From positions 82,501-146,500 of the forward strand of contig JAWQEG010000289.1 of the NCBI GenBank assembly GCA_033782935.1: a DNA stretch of 64,000 bases, given 5' to 3'. A model generated the notes under the pieces. The model saw nothing but the letters and a program-made list of their open reading frames with translations. It had not been told where the DNA came from and did no database searches. Of this stretch, positions 9,225 through 21,849 are shown piece after piece. The first letter of the stretch is position 1. Every line of letters begins with the position of its first letter. This DNA is from Petrolisthes cinctipes. Its lineage: Eukaryota > Arthropoda > Malacostraca > Decapoda > Porcellanidae. A program made the translations under genes and the position numbers.

Positions 9225-11443
9225 CAGGGCTTCCACGAGCCAATATTTTTTTACCCCAACTCCTCCTCTTGAAACGCCCTAAAACAGGACAAATTACCCT
9301 AAATTTCACAATTCCACAATTTTACTGACATTTTACGAAACTATGGCCTTTTAATTATCACAAGTGTTTAAGTGTACATAATTTATATCTGATCTATTGA
9401 ATAACGAGGAATATGATAGTATTAGCTGAGGTAAACGATATATTTCACAGAACATATATATATTCTGTGTCGCACATATTGTAAGCTTATAATTACAAAA
9501 CGCTGACATGGTTTTAAAAAAAATCCTGCAAAACAATACAATTATTTTGATAACTGAACTGAATATAAAAATTGCTTTTCACATGACTAGTATACTGTAT
9601 ATTGTACATTATAGTAAATTTCCATATACCCGTACCTTTAGGCCTTCAGATGCCAATATTGGAACTTAATTCACGCCTAGAAAAATATTTAATGATTATT
9701 TCAATATGGTTTACATTATGAAACAAAACTGTTGAACACATTATTGTATGCCATGGTTCATATCCACATTCATCACTTCAATTTGTAATTGAAAACAAAA
9801 TGTACACTTTTTTAGAATGCATAAATAAAGTCCATACATGAAGACACAATTTAACAACATTTAACTAAATATATTTTTCTGTAAGTAGCAACACTCTTTA
9901 AAATAAATGTTATAAATTATGAACTAATTGTTCTCTAATTAGTGCCGGTTTAGTATATCTTAACTACCACTATCGCTTCCAAGTTTAACAAATTAATTCA
10001 AAACAATATAAGAATAACATATGTGATAATATTATGTCAAAGAATTTATATTGAATGTTAAATGTATAGCCTATCTGTACTTTACCCAGTAGGCTACTTA
10101 TAAATTCCTTATATATTTCCATGATTAAATAGAGATACTGATATGCTAGCCTTCATAAGTAGCCTTACTAGCCTACATTTTGTTGGTTTCACTACATGTT
10201 GCATTGCTCTTAACATTCCGAAGAGCTGCTATTAGTCTGTTATCTGTATCAAAGCTGTCTGCTGTTAGATTTGTATTGTTTAGATAATAAACCATGTGCA
10301 TTAGTCCACTAAGAGTTTCATTTTTTAAACTTGACCTTTGGCTAGTTTTAGTTAGGTTCAACTTACTAAAGAAGCACTCTACAGGTGCATTAGAGAATGG
10401 TAATGATAAAAGTGTTGACATCACCACTTTTAGATTTGGGAAGCATGGGTTATTTGCAGCATTTGTTTGGTTACAAACAATATTCCAGTACTCAGTACAG
10501 GTGAGCTGGCCGCAAAGTTCCTGCAGCAGATGGTGTTTTCTCCACTCATCATCTGTGAGGTTTTTGTCAGCAGATTTTGAGAGTTGAGGAATATCATCAA
10601 AGAGCTTAGACAGAGAAGGTGGTTGAAGGATTGCAGCATTTCGGGGATCAAGGCACTGTAGAGATTTATGTATGGGATCATCAACATAAAATCTACTTTG
10701 TATCCGTTTCAGAGACTCAATGAGGAATTGTCTACAGGTATGGTAAAATCTGGTCAGTTCTTCATTACTAGCACAACCACTAGCTTTAATTTCACTTACA
10801 GTTTCCTTAGCTGATATACCTAAATATGTCTTCTCATCAGGAACCATGGATGTAGTGCAGAGAGCTCACATCTTTTAACATAAGGCACACTCATGAAATC
10901 TGAACAAATGCTTCTGACAAGCATATTAACTTCTTGCTTGAGACAAAAAAAGTTAGGGGTTTCTGACTGAAACTGTGTATTGAAGCTATTGAACCTAGAC
11001 AGATTATATGCTAGAAATTCCATGTAAGCTAACGTAAATTTACTAGAAAGTTCCTGAACAATTGCATCATTACTGTTTGTTGGGTCAGAAAATGCCAAGT
11101 CTGTGAAATATAGCCTAAGTGCATTCCACTGTTCCAGAAGCCTCTTCACACATGCTTCCAAAGACAGCCATCTTGTCTGCCCTGGTGCCAAGATTTTGTG
11201 CGGCTCCACCCCAAAAAAATTTGGAACTCCTTCAAAACATCCTGATTTTGACATTTTGTGGAGTTGGATTTTTCCTGGGCTCATAAACATCTTATTAAAT
11301 TATAATTTTTCCATTACCCTAAAATATGAGTGAAACACCCCAAGAAATGCTTGATTACCCTAGATTTTACACTTTTTAGCCTTACCCTAAGGAGGGTCAA
11401 AATACCCTAAAATGGGGTATTTTACCCTAAAGTGGAAGCACTG
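9225..11443 (-). mobile_element. hAT element 1, internally deleted
   Basis: The left terminus begins CAGGGCTTCCAC (9225). The right terminus ends GTGGAAGCACTG (11443), whose reverse complement is CAGTGCTTCCAC. hAT ends of this CAGNG type are well known. The left flank is GCTTTATC; CCTTTATC follows the right end after one extra base, a near 8-bp target duplication. Subterminal TACCCTAAA-like motifs cluster at both ends (9290-9305 and 11320-11430). It contains the C-terminal half of a transposase (10173-11290). Confidence 0.65.
10173..11290 (-). pseudogene. hAT transposase, C-terminal half, frameshifted
   Basis: Two overlapping minus-strand frames (11290-10820 and 10847-10173) form one protein region, joined by a frameshift near 10847. 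The first frame holds the central hAT region (APGQTRWLSLEACVKRLLEQW). The second ends in the hAT dimerisation domain (LLSLPFSNAPVECFFSKLNL, then a LMHMVYYL stretch). hAT transposases excise and insert DNA with 8-bp duplications and dimerise through this C-terminus. The N-terminal BED-like finger and the first catalytic part found in the neighbouring copy (11985-13927) are missing, because only about 150 bp separate codon 1 from the element end. It is non-functional. Confidence 0.85.
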
Positions 11444-11984
11444 ACCTTTATCCAGGGTTTCCACGGCTATATTTTATTTTCCCCTAGATCTGTGTCCAAA
11501 TTCCCCTAGATTGGCATGATTTACCCTAAATTCATATAATAAGGACTATACATTAAAACTACGGTACGTTTGAGCAGAACTGATGATTATTTTAGGAATT
11601 TGTTTCACAAAGTGGCATAAAAATGTATATTCTGCAGATAAACCATCAAAATAAATCAATATGAAGTCATAAACAAAGCATTAACAATATTTTATGTATA
11701 ACATCTTAATGTAGGTTATCTCATAATGCAATTAACTACACAAATTTCACCGCATAACAAAACATTAATTTCATAATGCAAAATGTGAAGAAAAAAAAAA
11801 TTACCACATTTCCATCAAGGTTCTTAAGTTGAACATAATTATACACTGAGATTGCTATCTGTACAGATTGTACTGTACCATCAAATGATTAATTACTGAT
11901 TTAAGAACAAGTTGCATTACTTTTTATTGCCCTGAGTGCTGAAATCATTTTGTCATCAATACTTAAAGTGTCCGCAGTCATGTT

Positions 11985-13927
11985 TTAGTTACTAAGGTAG
12001 TACAGCATGTGCATTAAGCCACATATGGTTTCATTTTTTAGCCTCGTTCTCCGTGGAGTCTTTGTTAAGTTGTATTTACTGAAAAATCTCTCCACGCTTG
12101 CATTGGAAAAAGGCAATGACAATAAAACAGAGATAACTACTTTTAAATTTGGGCAACAAGGGAGGTTGGCAGCATTTTTTTGGTTAAATACAATATTCCA
12201 GTACTGCAAGCATGGTGTCTGGCCAGTAAGCTGTTCGTTGAAGCAATGTGATCTCCATTCTTCATCAACCCCTTTTTTTTCTGCATATTTATTAATCTGC
12301 GGTATTGCTTCAAAGATATGTGCCAGTGATTTTAGTTGAAGATTGACAGCATTCATGGGATCTAGACACTGCACTAACGTATGGATGGATTCATTAAGGT
12401 TGAACCGAGCTTGTATCTAGCTGTCTTACAGATTAAATAAGAATGTTCATACAGTTTACATAGAATACTGTCACATTATGAGTACTACTTGATATCAAAT
12501 CATTCATAGTTTCCATAGCAGATATTCCTAAATATATGTTATCAGGAGACAACATGCTTGCAGAAAATAAGTGATGTTCTGGATCAAGTGCTGATACTTC
12601 ACACTTCTAGACATATGGTATGCTCATAAAATCTGAACATGTGCTTCTAAGTAATTTGCAGACTTCTTTTTTGAGGCAGTAAAAATTGGGGGTTTCAGAC
12701 TGAAATTGTGTGTTGAAACTGTTGAAGTGAGCAAGGTTGTGAGACAAAATTTCCAAGTAAGCAAAGGGTAAACTTGTTGTTCAGACTTTTCAGAATCGCA
12801 TCATTGCTGTCAGTTGGATCTGTAAAGGCAACCTCAGTAAGGTATAATTTAAGAGCCTCCCATTGCTCAAGTAAGCGTTTAACACAAATCTCCAATGAAA
12901 ACCACCAGGTAGTCTGCCCTTGAGCTAATATTTTGTGTGGAGCTACACCAACAAATTCCTTGAATTCTTTAAATGCATCTTGTCGCTTTGAGCTTAAACT
13001 AAAGTGTGTAAAGATGTTACGGCAAAGTTCTTCAAGGGACTTGGGTAATTTTAGGCAAGCATAGGACGCTCCAAAGCACATAAATGAATCATAAGACATG
13101 AACACTTTACTATTACAACATTTGGCAATAAATCTTTTAAAATGGTAGCAACAGAATGCCTCCCACCCATCATGACATTTGTAGTGTCAGAACAGAATGC
13201 CACAATATTCTCTAAGGGAATCTGTTTGTTTTGCAGGGATTGTTTTAAGGCCTTAATCAGACCATCTGCAGAACTGTCATAAATCTCCACAAGATCTAAG
13301 AAAGAATTTTGCATTTTATTATCATCCCAATACTGTACTATAATGCTCATCTGTTTGGTAGTACTCCTGTCTGTCTTTTAAAAGCTCACACAGATCCTTT
13401 ACCAGATGTATCCCAAAGACCTGACGGATGACATATGATGCCCTTTGTTTTCCCAGACAGACGTGTTTCAGGGCATTTTGATCAGGGAATAAATTTTTTA
13501 ACAACAAGGGTTCACACAATGAAATAGGTAGGTAATTTTCCGCTAAGAAGGCACAAAGTTTCAGTTCAATTTTCTTGGCAGACTTGTCTAATATATCATT
13601 ACTGAGTATGAAGCTGGCGAGAGATGAATTATTTGCATGCTGCAATGAAAGATTTTTGTGCCTCTGACTGGATGCGTGTCTCATAATGTCTGATTTACTA
13701 CATTGAATGTCTGAGTTACATATACTGCAATATGCTAGATGCCTAAGAGATGTTGATCTTGGAGATTTTTTTAACCATCCTGAGAACTTAGGGTCTGATA
13801 TCCAACACTCTCTCCATTTTTGTTGGTACACCTTAGACTTCACATTTGTAGGCCTACTTTTCTTCACTGTCTTTCTCGGCGTTGGTGGAGATTCGTCAGA
13901 CTTATCACCCATCTTAGAAGACAGCAC
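11985..13927 (-). pseudogene. hAT transposase with BED-like finger, multiply broken
   Basis: Four minus-strand frames in series cover most of a hAT transposase: 13927-13322, 13350-13051, 13105-12695 and 12374-11985. The first has a BED-like zinc finger (C67-x2-C70, H84-x5-H90). The second has the catalytic-region phrase FCSDTTNVMMGG followed by a CxxxHxCA motif. The third matches the central region of hAT element 1, and the last holds the C-terminal dimerisation domain (LLSLPFSNASVERFFSKYNL). Frame changes near 13335 and 13080 and stops between 12400 and 12690 prevent a continuous product. The protein is related to, but clearly diverged from, that of hAT element 1, so these are two family members and not a recent duplication. 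Confidence 0.85.
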
Positions 13928-14167
13928 CTGTGTAAGATTTCATGAAACTAAGTGGGGCACGGATCCTTCAGTTTCTGCGCAGAACAGGAATTAGTGCAGT
14001 TACTCACAATACCAGCATGTGTTGGGAAAGGGAAGAGTTGGCTGGTCAGTTTATTTCACGGTTATCCTTGGCTATAATAAGAACAGTAGGTTAGCCCTAC
14101 AGTTGATTAATACAAATTTGATAGATAGGTCAACCAAGGTTTGTTTGTGAGTTAAGAACTTAAGATA

Positions 14168-14240
14168 TAGCCCAAAGTTTTCAACCTTTTTGTGCCCATG
14201 TCCCACTTTAGCATCCCCAAATACTCATGGCCCCCTATTC
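14168..14240. mobile_element. possible hAT-type terminus fragment
   Basis: CAAAGTTTTCAACCTTTTTG followed by TGCCCATGTCCCACTTTAGC resembles the ends of Charlie-like hAT elements (a CAGTGGTTTTCAACC-type start with an inner GTG(A/C)CCCACT). The second end was not found. Similar sequence starts at 63876. Confidence 0.35.
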
Positions 14241-14310
14241 CCTTCAGAATTGTGTAATGGTAATAATAACCTCATTACAAAGCATAAAACATTATAAAGC
14301 AAAACATTTT

Positions 14311-15083
14311 AAGCTAATATTGCGATTATCTGCGCCGGCGAACTACTGGTTAGCTAGGTTAGGTTGGGTTAGGTAGGGTTCGGTTTCCTTTATCAATACT
14401 CAGTGGAATTATCTTGTGGAAATGTATTCTTTGATAGATATTTCAATTTTAAGATGCAACATTTCTGTAGCGGAGGGATGAACTGAGATCGGGCGGACAG
14501 TGTTACCAGATCTCCTTGGCGAAATAACGAAAGGGCCTATATGCAGTTGTGTATATTACGCCTGACCCACCCAATCGGTATACTTTTAACTACTATCCAC
14601 AGAATCTAATTTATTTATAAAGCTCCCGAAGAACACTAGGTTTGGTCCCGAAAGACATTATGTTAGGTTCCGAAGGTAGCCACAGTTTAGGTTAGGTTAG
14701 GTCAGGTCAGGTTATTTCATCTGGTGATCAAAAAATTAATTATCCCAATTTAATATTATTGAGTTTCCCACCCAATTGGGCTACTTATTGTACATTCTTC
14801 ATACGATTTCCCAAGTGTGTACAAATTAGCCTAAAACTTGGAAGTATCCCTGTATCTGGCAACACTGTATGCAGAGGCGGGAAGTCGGGACCAAGCTAGG
14901 AAAGCCGCACTCCCGTTTCAAAGTAAATTCATACAAAAGTAAATACATACAAATAATATTAATTCTTTTTACATATTTCCACAAAAGAAAACAGTTTACA
15001 AAATAAAAAGGGAAAGGAAACGGGCGATTTCGGTTCCCAGAAAGTGTGAAAATCGAGGACGCAGATAATCGCAATATTTACCA
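14311..15083. mobile_element. ~770-bp element with 20-bp inverted ends
   Basis: AATATTGCGATTATCTGCG at about 14316 is repeated inverted at about 15062-15082 (CGCAGATAATCGCAATATT). The interior has degenerate TTAGG-like stretches (14360-14395 and 14690-14715) and one TCTGGCAACACTG motif (14855). There is no coding sequence. The target duplication cannot be fixed because the ends merge into AT-rich flanks. Confidence 0.5.
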
Positions 15084-15614
15084 CATTTTATTTACTATAC
15101 TTCTTCATTTATGATAAGATTAAGTACTGGCATGCATTTACTGCAAGTTACTCTTGTGCATTGTAATCAAAATTCAAATTACTTCAAATTACTTTTTATC
15201 ATTTATTGACATAAACACTGCCCTGTATTTCATCATCATCAAACAAAGCACTGCCATGCATTCATTGTTAATAAATCTTATGCACTTAAATACACTTATG
15301 TCTCGGTTTTCATCCCTACACCATCATGGTACTGGTAGCCTACGGCGAATTTATATATTTCAGCACATTATAGAGCATTTAGAACTGATAGTGACGTTGT
15401 CTGTGAATGAATATTATCACTGTATATTACTGAGTATAAAAAAAATTCAAAAAAATTAACGGAAGTGGTAAATTCACTATTTGTTTTCGACCTTATTGAT
15501 AAGGATATATTACAAAGTGCTAGTTATAATTATTTACCTGAATAAAGCTGACACAAACACTATCGGCTTTCCCACAGGTTTAGTTGTCTGAGGACAAGTA
15601 GCGTTCACTTGTAA

Positions 15615-15772
15615 ATAACTAAATATTTAAGGCCGCCATCCACTGACCGGTCCTCACACACTGTACTGCACTCACTGTGTGGCACGTGTAGCCAGGCACG
15701 GCAGGCAGTTCACGTGTAAATAACTAAATATTTAAGGCCGCCATATGCTGACCGGTCCTCACACTTAGGTCT
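15615..15772. repeat. direct repeat pair around a 50-bp shared segment
   Basis: GTAAATAACTAAATATTTAA followed by GGCCGCCAT and CTGACCGGTCCTCACAC occurs at about 15612-15660 and again at about 15715-15763. Between them, TGTACTGCACTCACTGTGTG through CACGGCAGGCAGTT also occurs at 21113-21168. This second segment may mark sequence of the surrounding hAT element on both sides of the Harbinger insertion. Confidence 0.7.
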
Positions 15773-16127
15773 TCCCGCGTCTGTCTCTAAACTCGTCCTA
15801 CCCCGAGCATGACGTCAGACTGAAGAGAGACAGGATTGGTGACTCCCCTCACCTCACATCACCTTCACCCAATCAGACCCACGTATTCTCACTCACACTC
15901 ACAGCCGTTTTCTCAGTCCCTCGGACGGCGCGCTCGGGCGCCCGAGCCCGAGCCTCGGACGCTAGCGCCCGAGAGTGGGTATTCGATTTCTCAGTCAGTC
16001 CGAGAGCCCTCCGAGCCTCGTATCCCAGCACGCGAGTGGACTGGTGAGGGTTGGCAACATTGCTCGGGCGGCCTGCGGTGGTTGGTAATGCTTACAGGTC
16101 AAATGTAAACAAACCACCTTCATCACC

Positions 16128-16350
16128 ATGGCAACCAGATGTACACCACTGAACTTGGAGCAGAAGTTGTTCCTAGCGACCTTGATTACACACCATCCTA
16201 TAATAAATTCAAAGAAAGGAGACTATAATGGTATTCTTCAGTGGAAGAAAGCATGGAAGGAAGTGGAGAAACAATACAACATCCACTTCTTCATGTGTGA
16301 AAGGAAGACAGACAAGTAGCTGAAACGATCCTGGGAATGGATTCGAAGAA
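16128..16350 (+). pseudogene. Harbinger Myb/SANT-like DNA-binding protein, exon 1
   Basis: From ATG 16128 the frame reads as the Myb/SANT-like domain that accompanies Harbinger transposases: LEQKLFLATLITHHPII, KKAW, then RKTDK and LKRSWEWIRRK. A TAG at 16317 interrupts between KTDK and LKRSW, where the family normally has glutamine (CAG to TAG). The exon ends before GTAAGT at about 16351. In Harbinger elements this protein binds the transposon ends and brings in the transposase. It is a pseudogene unless the stop is an error. Confidence 0.75.
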
Positions 16351-17187
16351 AGTAAGTCTAATTTATCATAAGAGCACAATTATATAGTTATTCTGTTACT
16401 TTTATACCAAAGTATCTTGTTCTATATAATTGTCCTTGTCTTAAGACTAATGATGGTGTGAGGTAACCAACCAGGTGAGTTAACAGACCCACTGGCCTAC
16501 AGGTACCAAATGTAACCCCATACTTTGTCCCAATTGTAAGTTAATTCATGAATCCTAGGGTAATATTGCAACAACCTCTGCTTGTTTTGTTGGTTGTAAG
16601 AGTGATAATTTTCATAGCTGGCACATATTAGGTCTCAGATGGAGTTTCACAAGAGGCCCAAATGGCATTTCTAATTAACAATGCATGAATATGTTTCAAA
16701 ATTTATAAATTTTCATGCATGATCTTATTTGCTGATATAGATTTAATAAATTTATAGGATAATCTCAGAAATCATGTATTTAAATGAGAATTGGCAAACT
16801 TATACTTCACATTATGCACTATATTATCATGAAGGATTTAGTTGTTGGTCTTGCTCACTTAAGCAATGAAATAGGTCATAAATGTATCTCTTGATCAGCA
16901 GATAACATTTGGTCCGTACCGAAGAATGCCAAGGTTAGGTCCAGATTAGGTAAGATCAATTTATTCCTAATTTGTGTATTTTCCCACATCCAAAACCCAT
17001 AAATTCCCAGGCTCTACCATAAGATTGTAGGAGTAGGAGAAGGGTGGCAGAAGGATTATAATACATAATTTTTCACAAGTAGTTCTTAAAACAAAACAAA
17101 ACACACAAATGGATGTATGTGTGATTCCATAGTTTTACTCCTAAATTCTTGTCATTTCTCTAATTGGATTATCTTCTCTTTCACAGA

Positions 17188-17400
17188 ATGAAAAAATATC
17201 ATGCAGAATGTTAAGAAAATTAACCAAACTGGCGGTGGACCTCCTTGAACACCAGCCAAGTTTGATGAGTTGTAGAATATTGTCCAGGACATCATCCCAG
17301 GTTTACTGCTCTTACCACACAAAATTTTTGAAAACTCGTGCTTGTCTCGGTTCCTGGAAGACGATGAAGATGACCCTCAACAGAATAGTAAAGACTGTAG
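17188..17400 (+). pseudogene. Harbinger Myb-like protein, exon 2 remnant
   Basis: After a CACAG acceptor, different frames give fragments of the family's middle region: an ACTGGCGGTGGACCTCC stretch that translates as TGGGPP, then IVQDIIPGLL, then an acidic RFLEDDEDD. At least two frame changes are needed to connect them. The order and spacing fit the protein that begins at 16128. Confidence 0.55.
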
Positions 17401-18230
17401 TAAGGATACAAATTTTAATAGTTGTATTACATTAAAGCATAACGTAGATTTTATTACATGTGTCACCACATACATCAAATCATACTGTGAAAAATTGATA
17501 GGTCCTGTATTGGTCAGTTCTGTGTATTTGGAATACTGTATAATCTCTAGAAATTTCATTCTTATATTTACTGCACTGCCCAAACATAATTCACAAGCAG
17601 GGCCAGACTGTGCCAATTTCTGGTTCGGCTGGAAGAAGCTGGATACTTATGTAGCTTAATTAATGCATTAACAGGTAGAATTGATGGTTAACTGGAAGAG
17701 ACAGATGACTGCAGCATTCTCGAGCCATTTTCATTGAGCAAGGTGGATCTTCCTGTGTACAAACCATCATCCATAAGACTGCAGTGTATTCGAGTGCACA
17801 AGCCATCTACTCAGCTTGTAGCCTCATCTCCTCAGCATATATTTGAATACATATATTTCTTGTGAATAAATCTCTTCTAATCCTGGTCTACAGCAGTCAA
17901 CTTTGACCCTTAAATCATGGTACCTTGGCAACACAACAATGTACCGTACTTTACATTTGAAGTGTCACCAGAGTACGATAATTTTAAGGTCAGAGTCAGC
18001 TGTCGTTACTATAGTTTGTTTATTGGTTAATTAGTAAACTCAAATTGTTATTTCCATCACATTTTATTTAGTGAAATTTGAATTCATATATATAGTATAA
18101 TATAATAATATCCTGAATTATGTCATATATAAATTACATACCTTAATAAAATAGATACTTGTAATCACTGATTCTTCATTTACTTTTCTCAGTGCTTTGA
18201 AATCTATAAGAAAACAGTGTATTATGCAGA

Positions 18231-18375
18231 CTTACATGTAAATTATAATTTAAAGAGTATGAATGATATTATTGAGACTTACATGTAAATTATAATTTAA
18301 AGAGCATGAATGATATTATGCATACTTATATGTAAAATATAATTAAAAGAGTATGAATGATATTATGGAGATTTA
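18231..18375. repeat. three ~50-bp tandem units
   Basis: ACTTACATGTAAATTATAAT with AAAGAGTATGAATGATATTA is repeated three times with small changes. It lies at the 3' side of the HARBI1-like pseudogene. Confidence 0.85.
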
Positions 18376-18725
18376 CACGTAAAATTTTAGAGAGGAATCC
18401 CACGGCTTGAACATTAAGAGACATATATCCTTTTCTGCAATGATATAGCTCGGCATTATTACCTCCTGGACTCTGGATTTTAATATGGCTACAGTCTATG
18501 GATCCAATCACTCGAGGCACATATGAAACACCTCCACAATTATCTGCGTTTCATTCTGTCCAGGAAATTTAATATATCTTGGAGTCAGATGAGTAATAGC
18601 AGTTGCTATCCTCTTTACCGATGCTGTGGACATCTCCAGGCAATCCCCCATTGATATATGAAAGTTTCCAGTTGCCATGTATCTCAGTGCAGCAAGAAGC
18701 TGAAGATACTGTGGTACACTACATC
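18326..18725 (-). pseudogene. HARBI1-like Harbinger transposase, central exon
   Basis: On the minus strand, 18725-18540 encodes LQLLAALRYMATGNFHISMG and a following ...MSTASVKRIATAI stretch. After a frame change near 18515 it continues as VPRVIGSIDCSHIKI and SPGGNNAELYHCRKGY. These are the conserved DDE-nuclease blocks of Harbinger transposases; the D of IDC(S/T)H is the first catalytic residue. The remaining catalytic blocks toward the C-terminus were not found. An upstream exon lies at 19275-19480. Confidence 0.8.
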
Positions 18726-18930
18726 CTATAAGACAATGGAAGAAAAAATTAGTTACTTAAATGTTGATTATGAAATGGACGCACAATAAAGAAACATATC
18801 ATAAACTGAGTAGCACTGAAGACAAAATGTACTGAAAATTAAAAAGTAAACAATATCTTAATACTGTAAATGTATGCTATGGTTTAGCAAAATATCTGAG
18901 AATTCTCTGTACCGGTATGTATTTCTTGCT

Positions 18931-19055
<125 letters not shown>

Positions 19056-19274
19056 ATTCATTACCAATTATCCCAAATAATATGTTTTTCCCCACCCATA
19101 AGATTATTGGCTAGGAGATATGTATACAAGTGATTTCCACTCAATATTATAGATAAAAATGAATAGAACAACAAATATGTATGAAAATCTGCAGCTCTTT
19201 CATAGATTGTTGTTTTTCCTTATAAGGGAAATTGTAGTTCTGTTCTGTGGCTAAACTATATGTTTACCCTTAAC

Positions 19275-19480
19275 TTACCTCTACCATTAGCAACTCTTGG
19301 CAAACGAGGTCTGATTTCCTAAAGAAAGTCACTCACTGCATCCTTGGACAATCTGAATCTCTGAATAAATTCGTGTTCAGTTAGGTATGCCATGGCACAA
19401 TTGGGGGTAACCTTCTTGACTGCAACTCCTCCTTATCAAGCTTATCCAATATTCCAGCAAAGATCTCGTGCAGGACGTCC
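19275..19480 (-). pseudogene. HARBI1-like transposase, N-terminal exon remnant
   Basis: The minus strand reads, with frame changes and stops, as the N-terminal HARBI1 region: EHEFIQRFRLSKDAVSDFL, then EIRPRLPRVANGR before a GTAAG donor at about 19277. The match to the family phrase FxxRFRLSK...I.P.L is clear, but the exon is not continuously open. Confidence 0.65.
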
Positions 19481-20329
19481 TGAAAATGTGCATTTATACT
19501 TTATGTTACAGAAAGATTACAGTACACAATAACCATAAATAAATAAATCACTTAATGAATCCTTAACTGTTAACTTAATATTGTACTCTCATCATCTCAT
19601 GAATGGAATATATAGAAATTAGTAAGTATTTACCATTGTTTTTCAACTGATGATGCAGGAATTCAACTGGAATTTGGTTGACAGCTTGACACAGCCTTGC
19701 TGGTGCTGGCTGATGAATGTTGTTGTTGTTGATGGCTATAATTAGTGAGGGTACCACAATATTCTTGTAAATGCTTAGGTATATCCAAAAATATACTAAT
19801 TACAGGCATTATATCATGTAAATAAAATTTATTGGTACTTTTCTGACAGATTTAAGAGGAAAGAATATGCTTTATTATGAAATAGAGATTATTTATAGTG
19901 CAGGCTGCCCGACTCGTGCGAGCACTGGGAGGGGTAGAGTTCCCGATCCCGGGCGCCCGAGTGTTCCAATAATGTGGTCGGGAAGAGGGCTCGGACGGCC
20001 TCAGAAACACCACTGAGAAAACCAAAACTCGCTCGGGTGCTAGCAAACGAGGCTCGGGCGGGTGGTCCGAGCCAAGATCTAGAATACCAGGTCTGCTCAT
20101 CGCGCATATCGGGCCGGGCTGGTGACGTCGATTGGCCCCCAAACTGAGGCCGCTCTCTGTCTACCAAATATGGGATGGAATAGTAGTCTCTATGGTGGGG
20201 GTACATTAGGGTCAATATTAGCGACCTCTCCCATTTCAGTGGCAAAAATGCCTAACTTTCTTGCCAAAATTCAGGGCTTAGACTCAATGTAGGCGAATCG
20301 TTTTTGTTTCTAAAATTTCTTCATATGTA

Positions 20330-20565
20330 TAGGTATCGAAAGTTCTCAGTAGAAGTTTTCCAGAAATTACATATAAGCATAGAAATTGTGCTGTGAAAAT
20401 AGCATATATTTGTTATCACAGAGATAAGGAACTCAGAGAGGGACCAAAATGTGTAACAACATTAGCAAGTGAAATAAGAAATTTTGTAGATTTACCAGAT
20501 GATGTGATTAGGTTTTTTGTTCGTTGTCGCATATTTTTCAGGGTACGGATATTAACCCCTTAGAA
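20330..20565 (+). pseudogene. unrecognised coding relic
   Basis: About 68 codons from roughly 20355 to a TAG at 20562 are open and look protein-like. They end LPDDVIRFFVRCRIFFRVRI, a phrase that resembles helices seen in arthropod transposon proteins, but I cannot name the family. No neighbouring exon was found. Confidence 0.3.
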
Positions 20566-20569
20566 AGCG

Positions 20570-21110
20570 AAATTCACAGAGGAAAATATCTAACAAAATG
20601 TCAAAACTAAGATAAGAATTCAGTGAAAGAGCAAAGCATGATACTACTTATGAATAAATATTGTATATATCCTACATGGTATACTTGATAAATTATGAAG
20701 TTCAAACTTACTCTTAGTACTGTAATTTATGTATTATATTTGTTTCCTTATTAAAATATTAATGCCTACCTCAAGTGTATATACTCCATTTTTCTTCAAC
20801 TAAGCTTTGAAATAGTTTAAAGTTGACAGCTGATCACAAGAGAGAGAGAGATATATTTATCATATCAAAAGGTAGGCTACTCTTTTGGTGCTTGAATGAA
20901 TAATGCTATAAGGAATACTGGTCACAAGCTGCATCATTCCCCATCTGCCCCCAACAGTATCAAATATCATGTATCAAGTGTAAAAGGTTATGTTTTGGGC
21001 TGGGTTTTTCATGGGTATCTACGAGTGAGGGAGCGAGAGACTCTTCGCAGTGACGTCATCACGCTCTCCCTGCCTGTGCGGTGGGACGACTTACTCTTCA
21101 AGCGGCCTTG
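20570..21110. other. no gene seen
   Basis: AT-rich sequence with a short GA run (20840-20855) and a moderately GC-rich patch at 21020-21110 (GTGACGTCATCACG is a short palindrome). No reading frame or termini are recognised. Confidence 0.5.
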
Positions 21111-21602
21111 CTGTACTGCACTCACTGTCTGGCATGTGTAGTCACTAGCCAAGCACGGCAGGCAGTTGCAATTTGAATTTGCCTCTCTCACACACACAAA
21201 ATAATAATAATAATAATAAATAATACATAATAAATATAATAATAATAATAAATAAATAATACAAATAAAAATTAACTAAAATAATGAAGGAAAATGACTA
21301 CCTATCCCCATTTTAATGGTGAACTCTACTACTTCCCTTGCACAAATATTCCACTTTTCCAATCTTCAAACCAAGATTGAAACTGCTATGTAATTTATCA
21401 AAATCCCCTAGAAAATAGGAAGTATACCCTAAAAATTCTCAAATTCCCCCAGATTTTGCCTTTTTTCGCATTACCCTAGGTTTTACCCTAACAAGGGTCC
21501 AATTCCCCTAAAATGGGGTATTTTACCCTAAAGTGGAAACACTGGAAAGGACAGAAACACGTTACAATGTTGTAGTGAATCAAGCAAGCATTCTAACACT
21601 GC

Positions 21603-21849
21603 GCTTCTCGACCCCCACTTGCCCTAGCCATTTTCCCGCCAAGGCACACCTTCACACAGGTGCTTGGCTTCCCCCAGCCACTCAGTTGACTCCCCACCAC
21701 GCACTCGTGAACACCTCTCCACTCTCCTCACTACTCTCAGCAAAACACACCACACTCACCTTGCTGCTTGATTCACCACAACCTCCTACCAAGTGTTTCT
21801 TACCAATAAACTACCTTGTACTGCACAGTGAGTCTTCAATCATTCTGGG
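21603..21849 (+). repeat. Gypsy 5' LTR (segment shared with the 3' LTR)
   Basis: 247 bp matching 25303-25549, with about six differences seen by eye. It contains a polyadenylation-like AATAAA (CCAATAAACTACC). The true LTR start probably lies upstream (for example TGTTGTAGTG near 21568), because the 3' copy is cut by a deletion. Downstream, TGGTGACCCCGGG at about 21880 looks like a primer binding site. Confidence 0.8.

Noticed and set aside
8638..9236. Cysteine/valine/tyrosine-rich membrane-like ORFs
   Set aside because: Translation of a CA-rich microsatellite.
11985..13994. Domesticated hAT-derived host gene
   Set aside because: Several frame changes and stops, and the terminal repeats are still close by.
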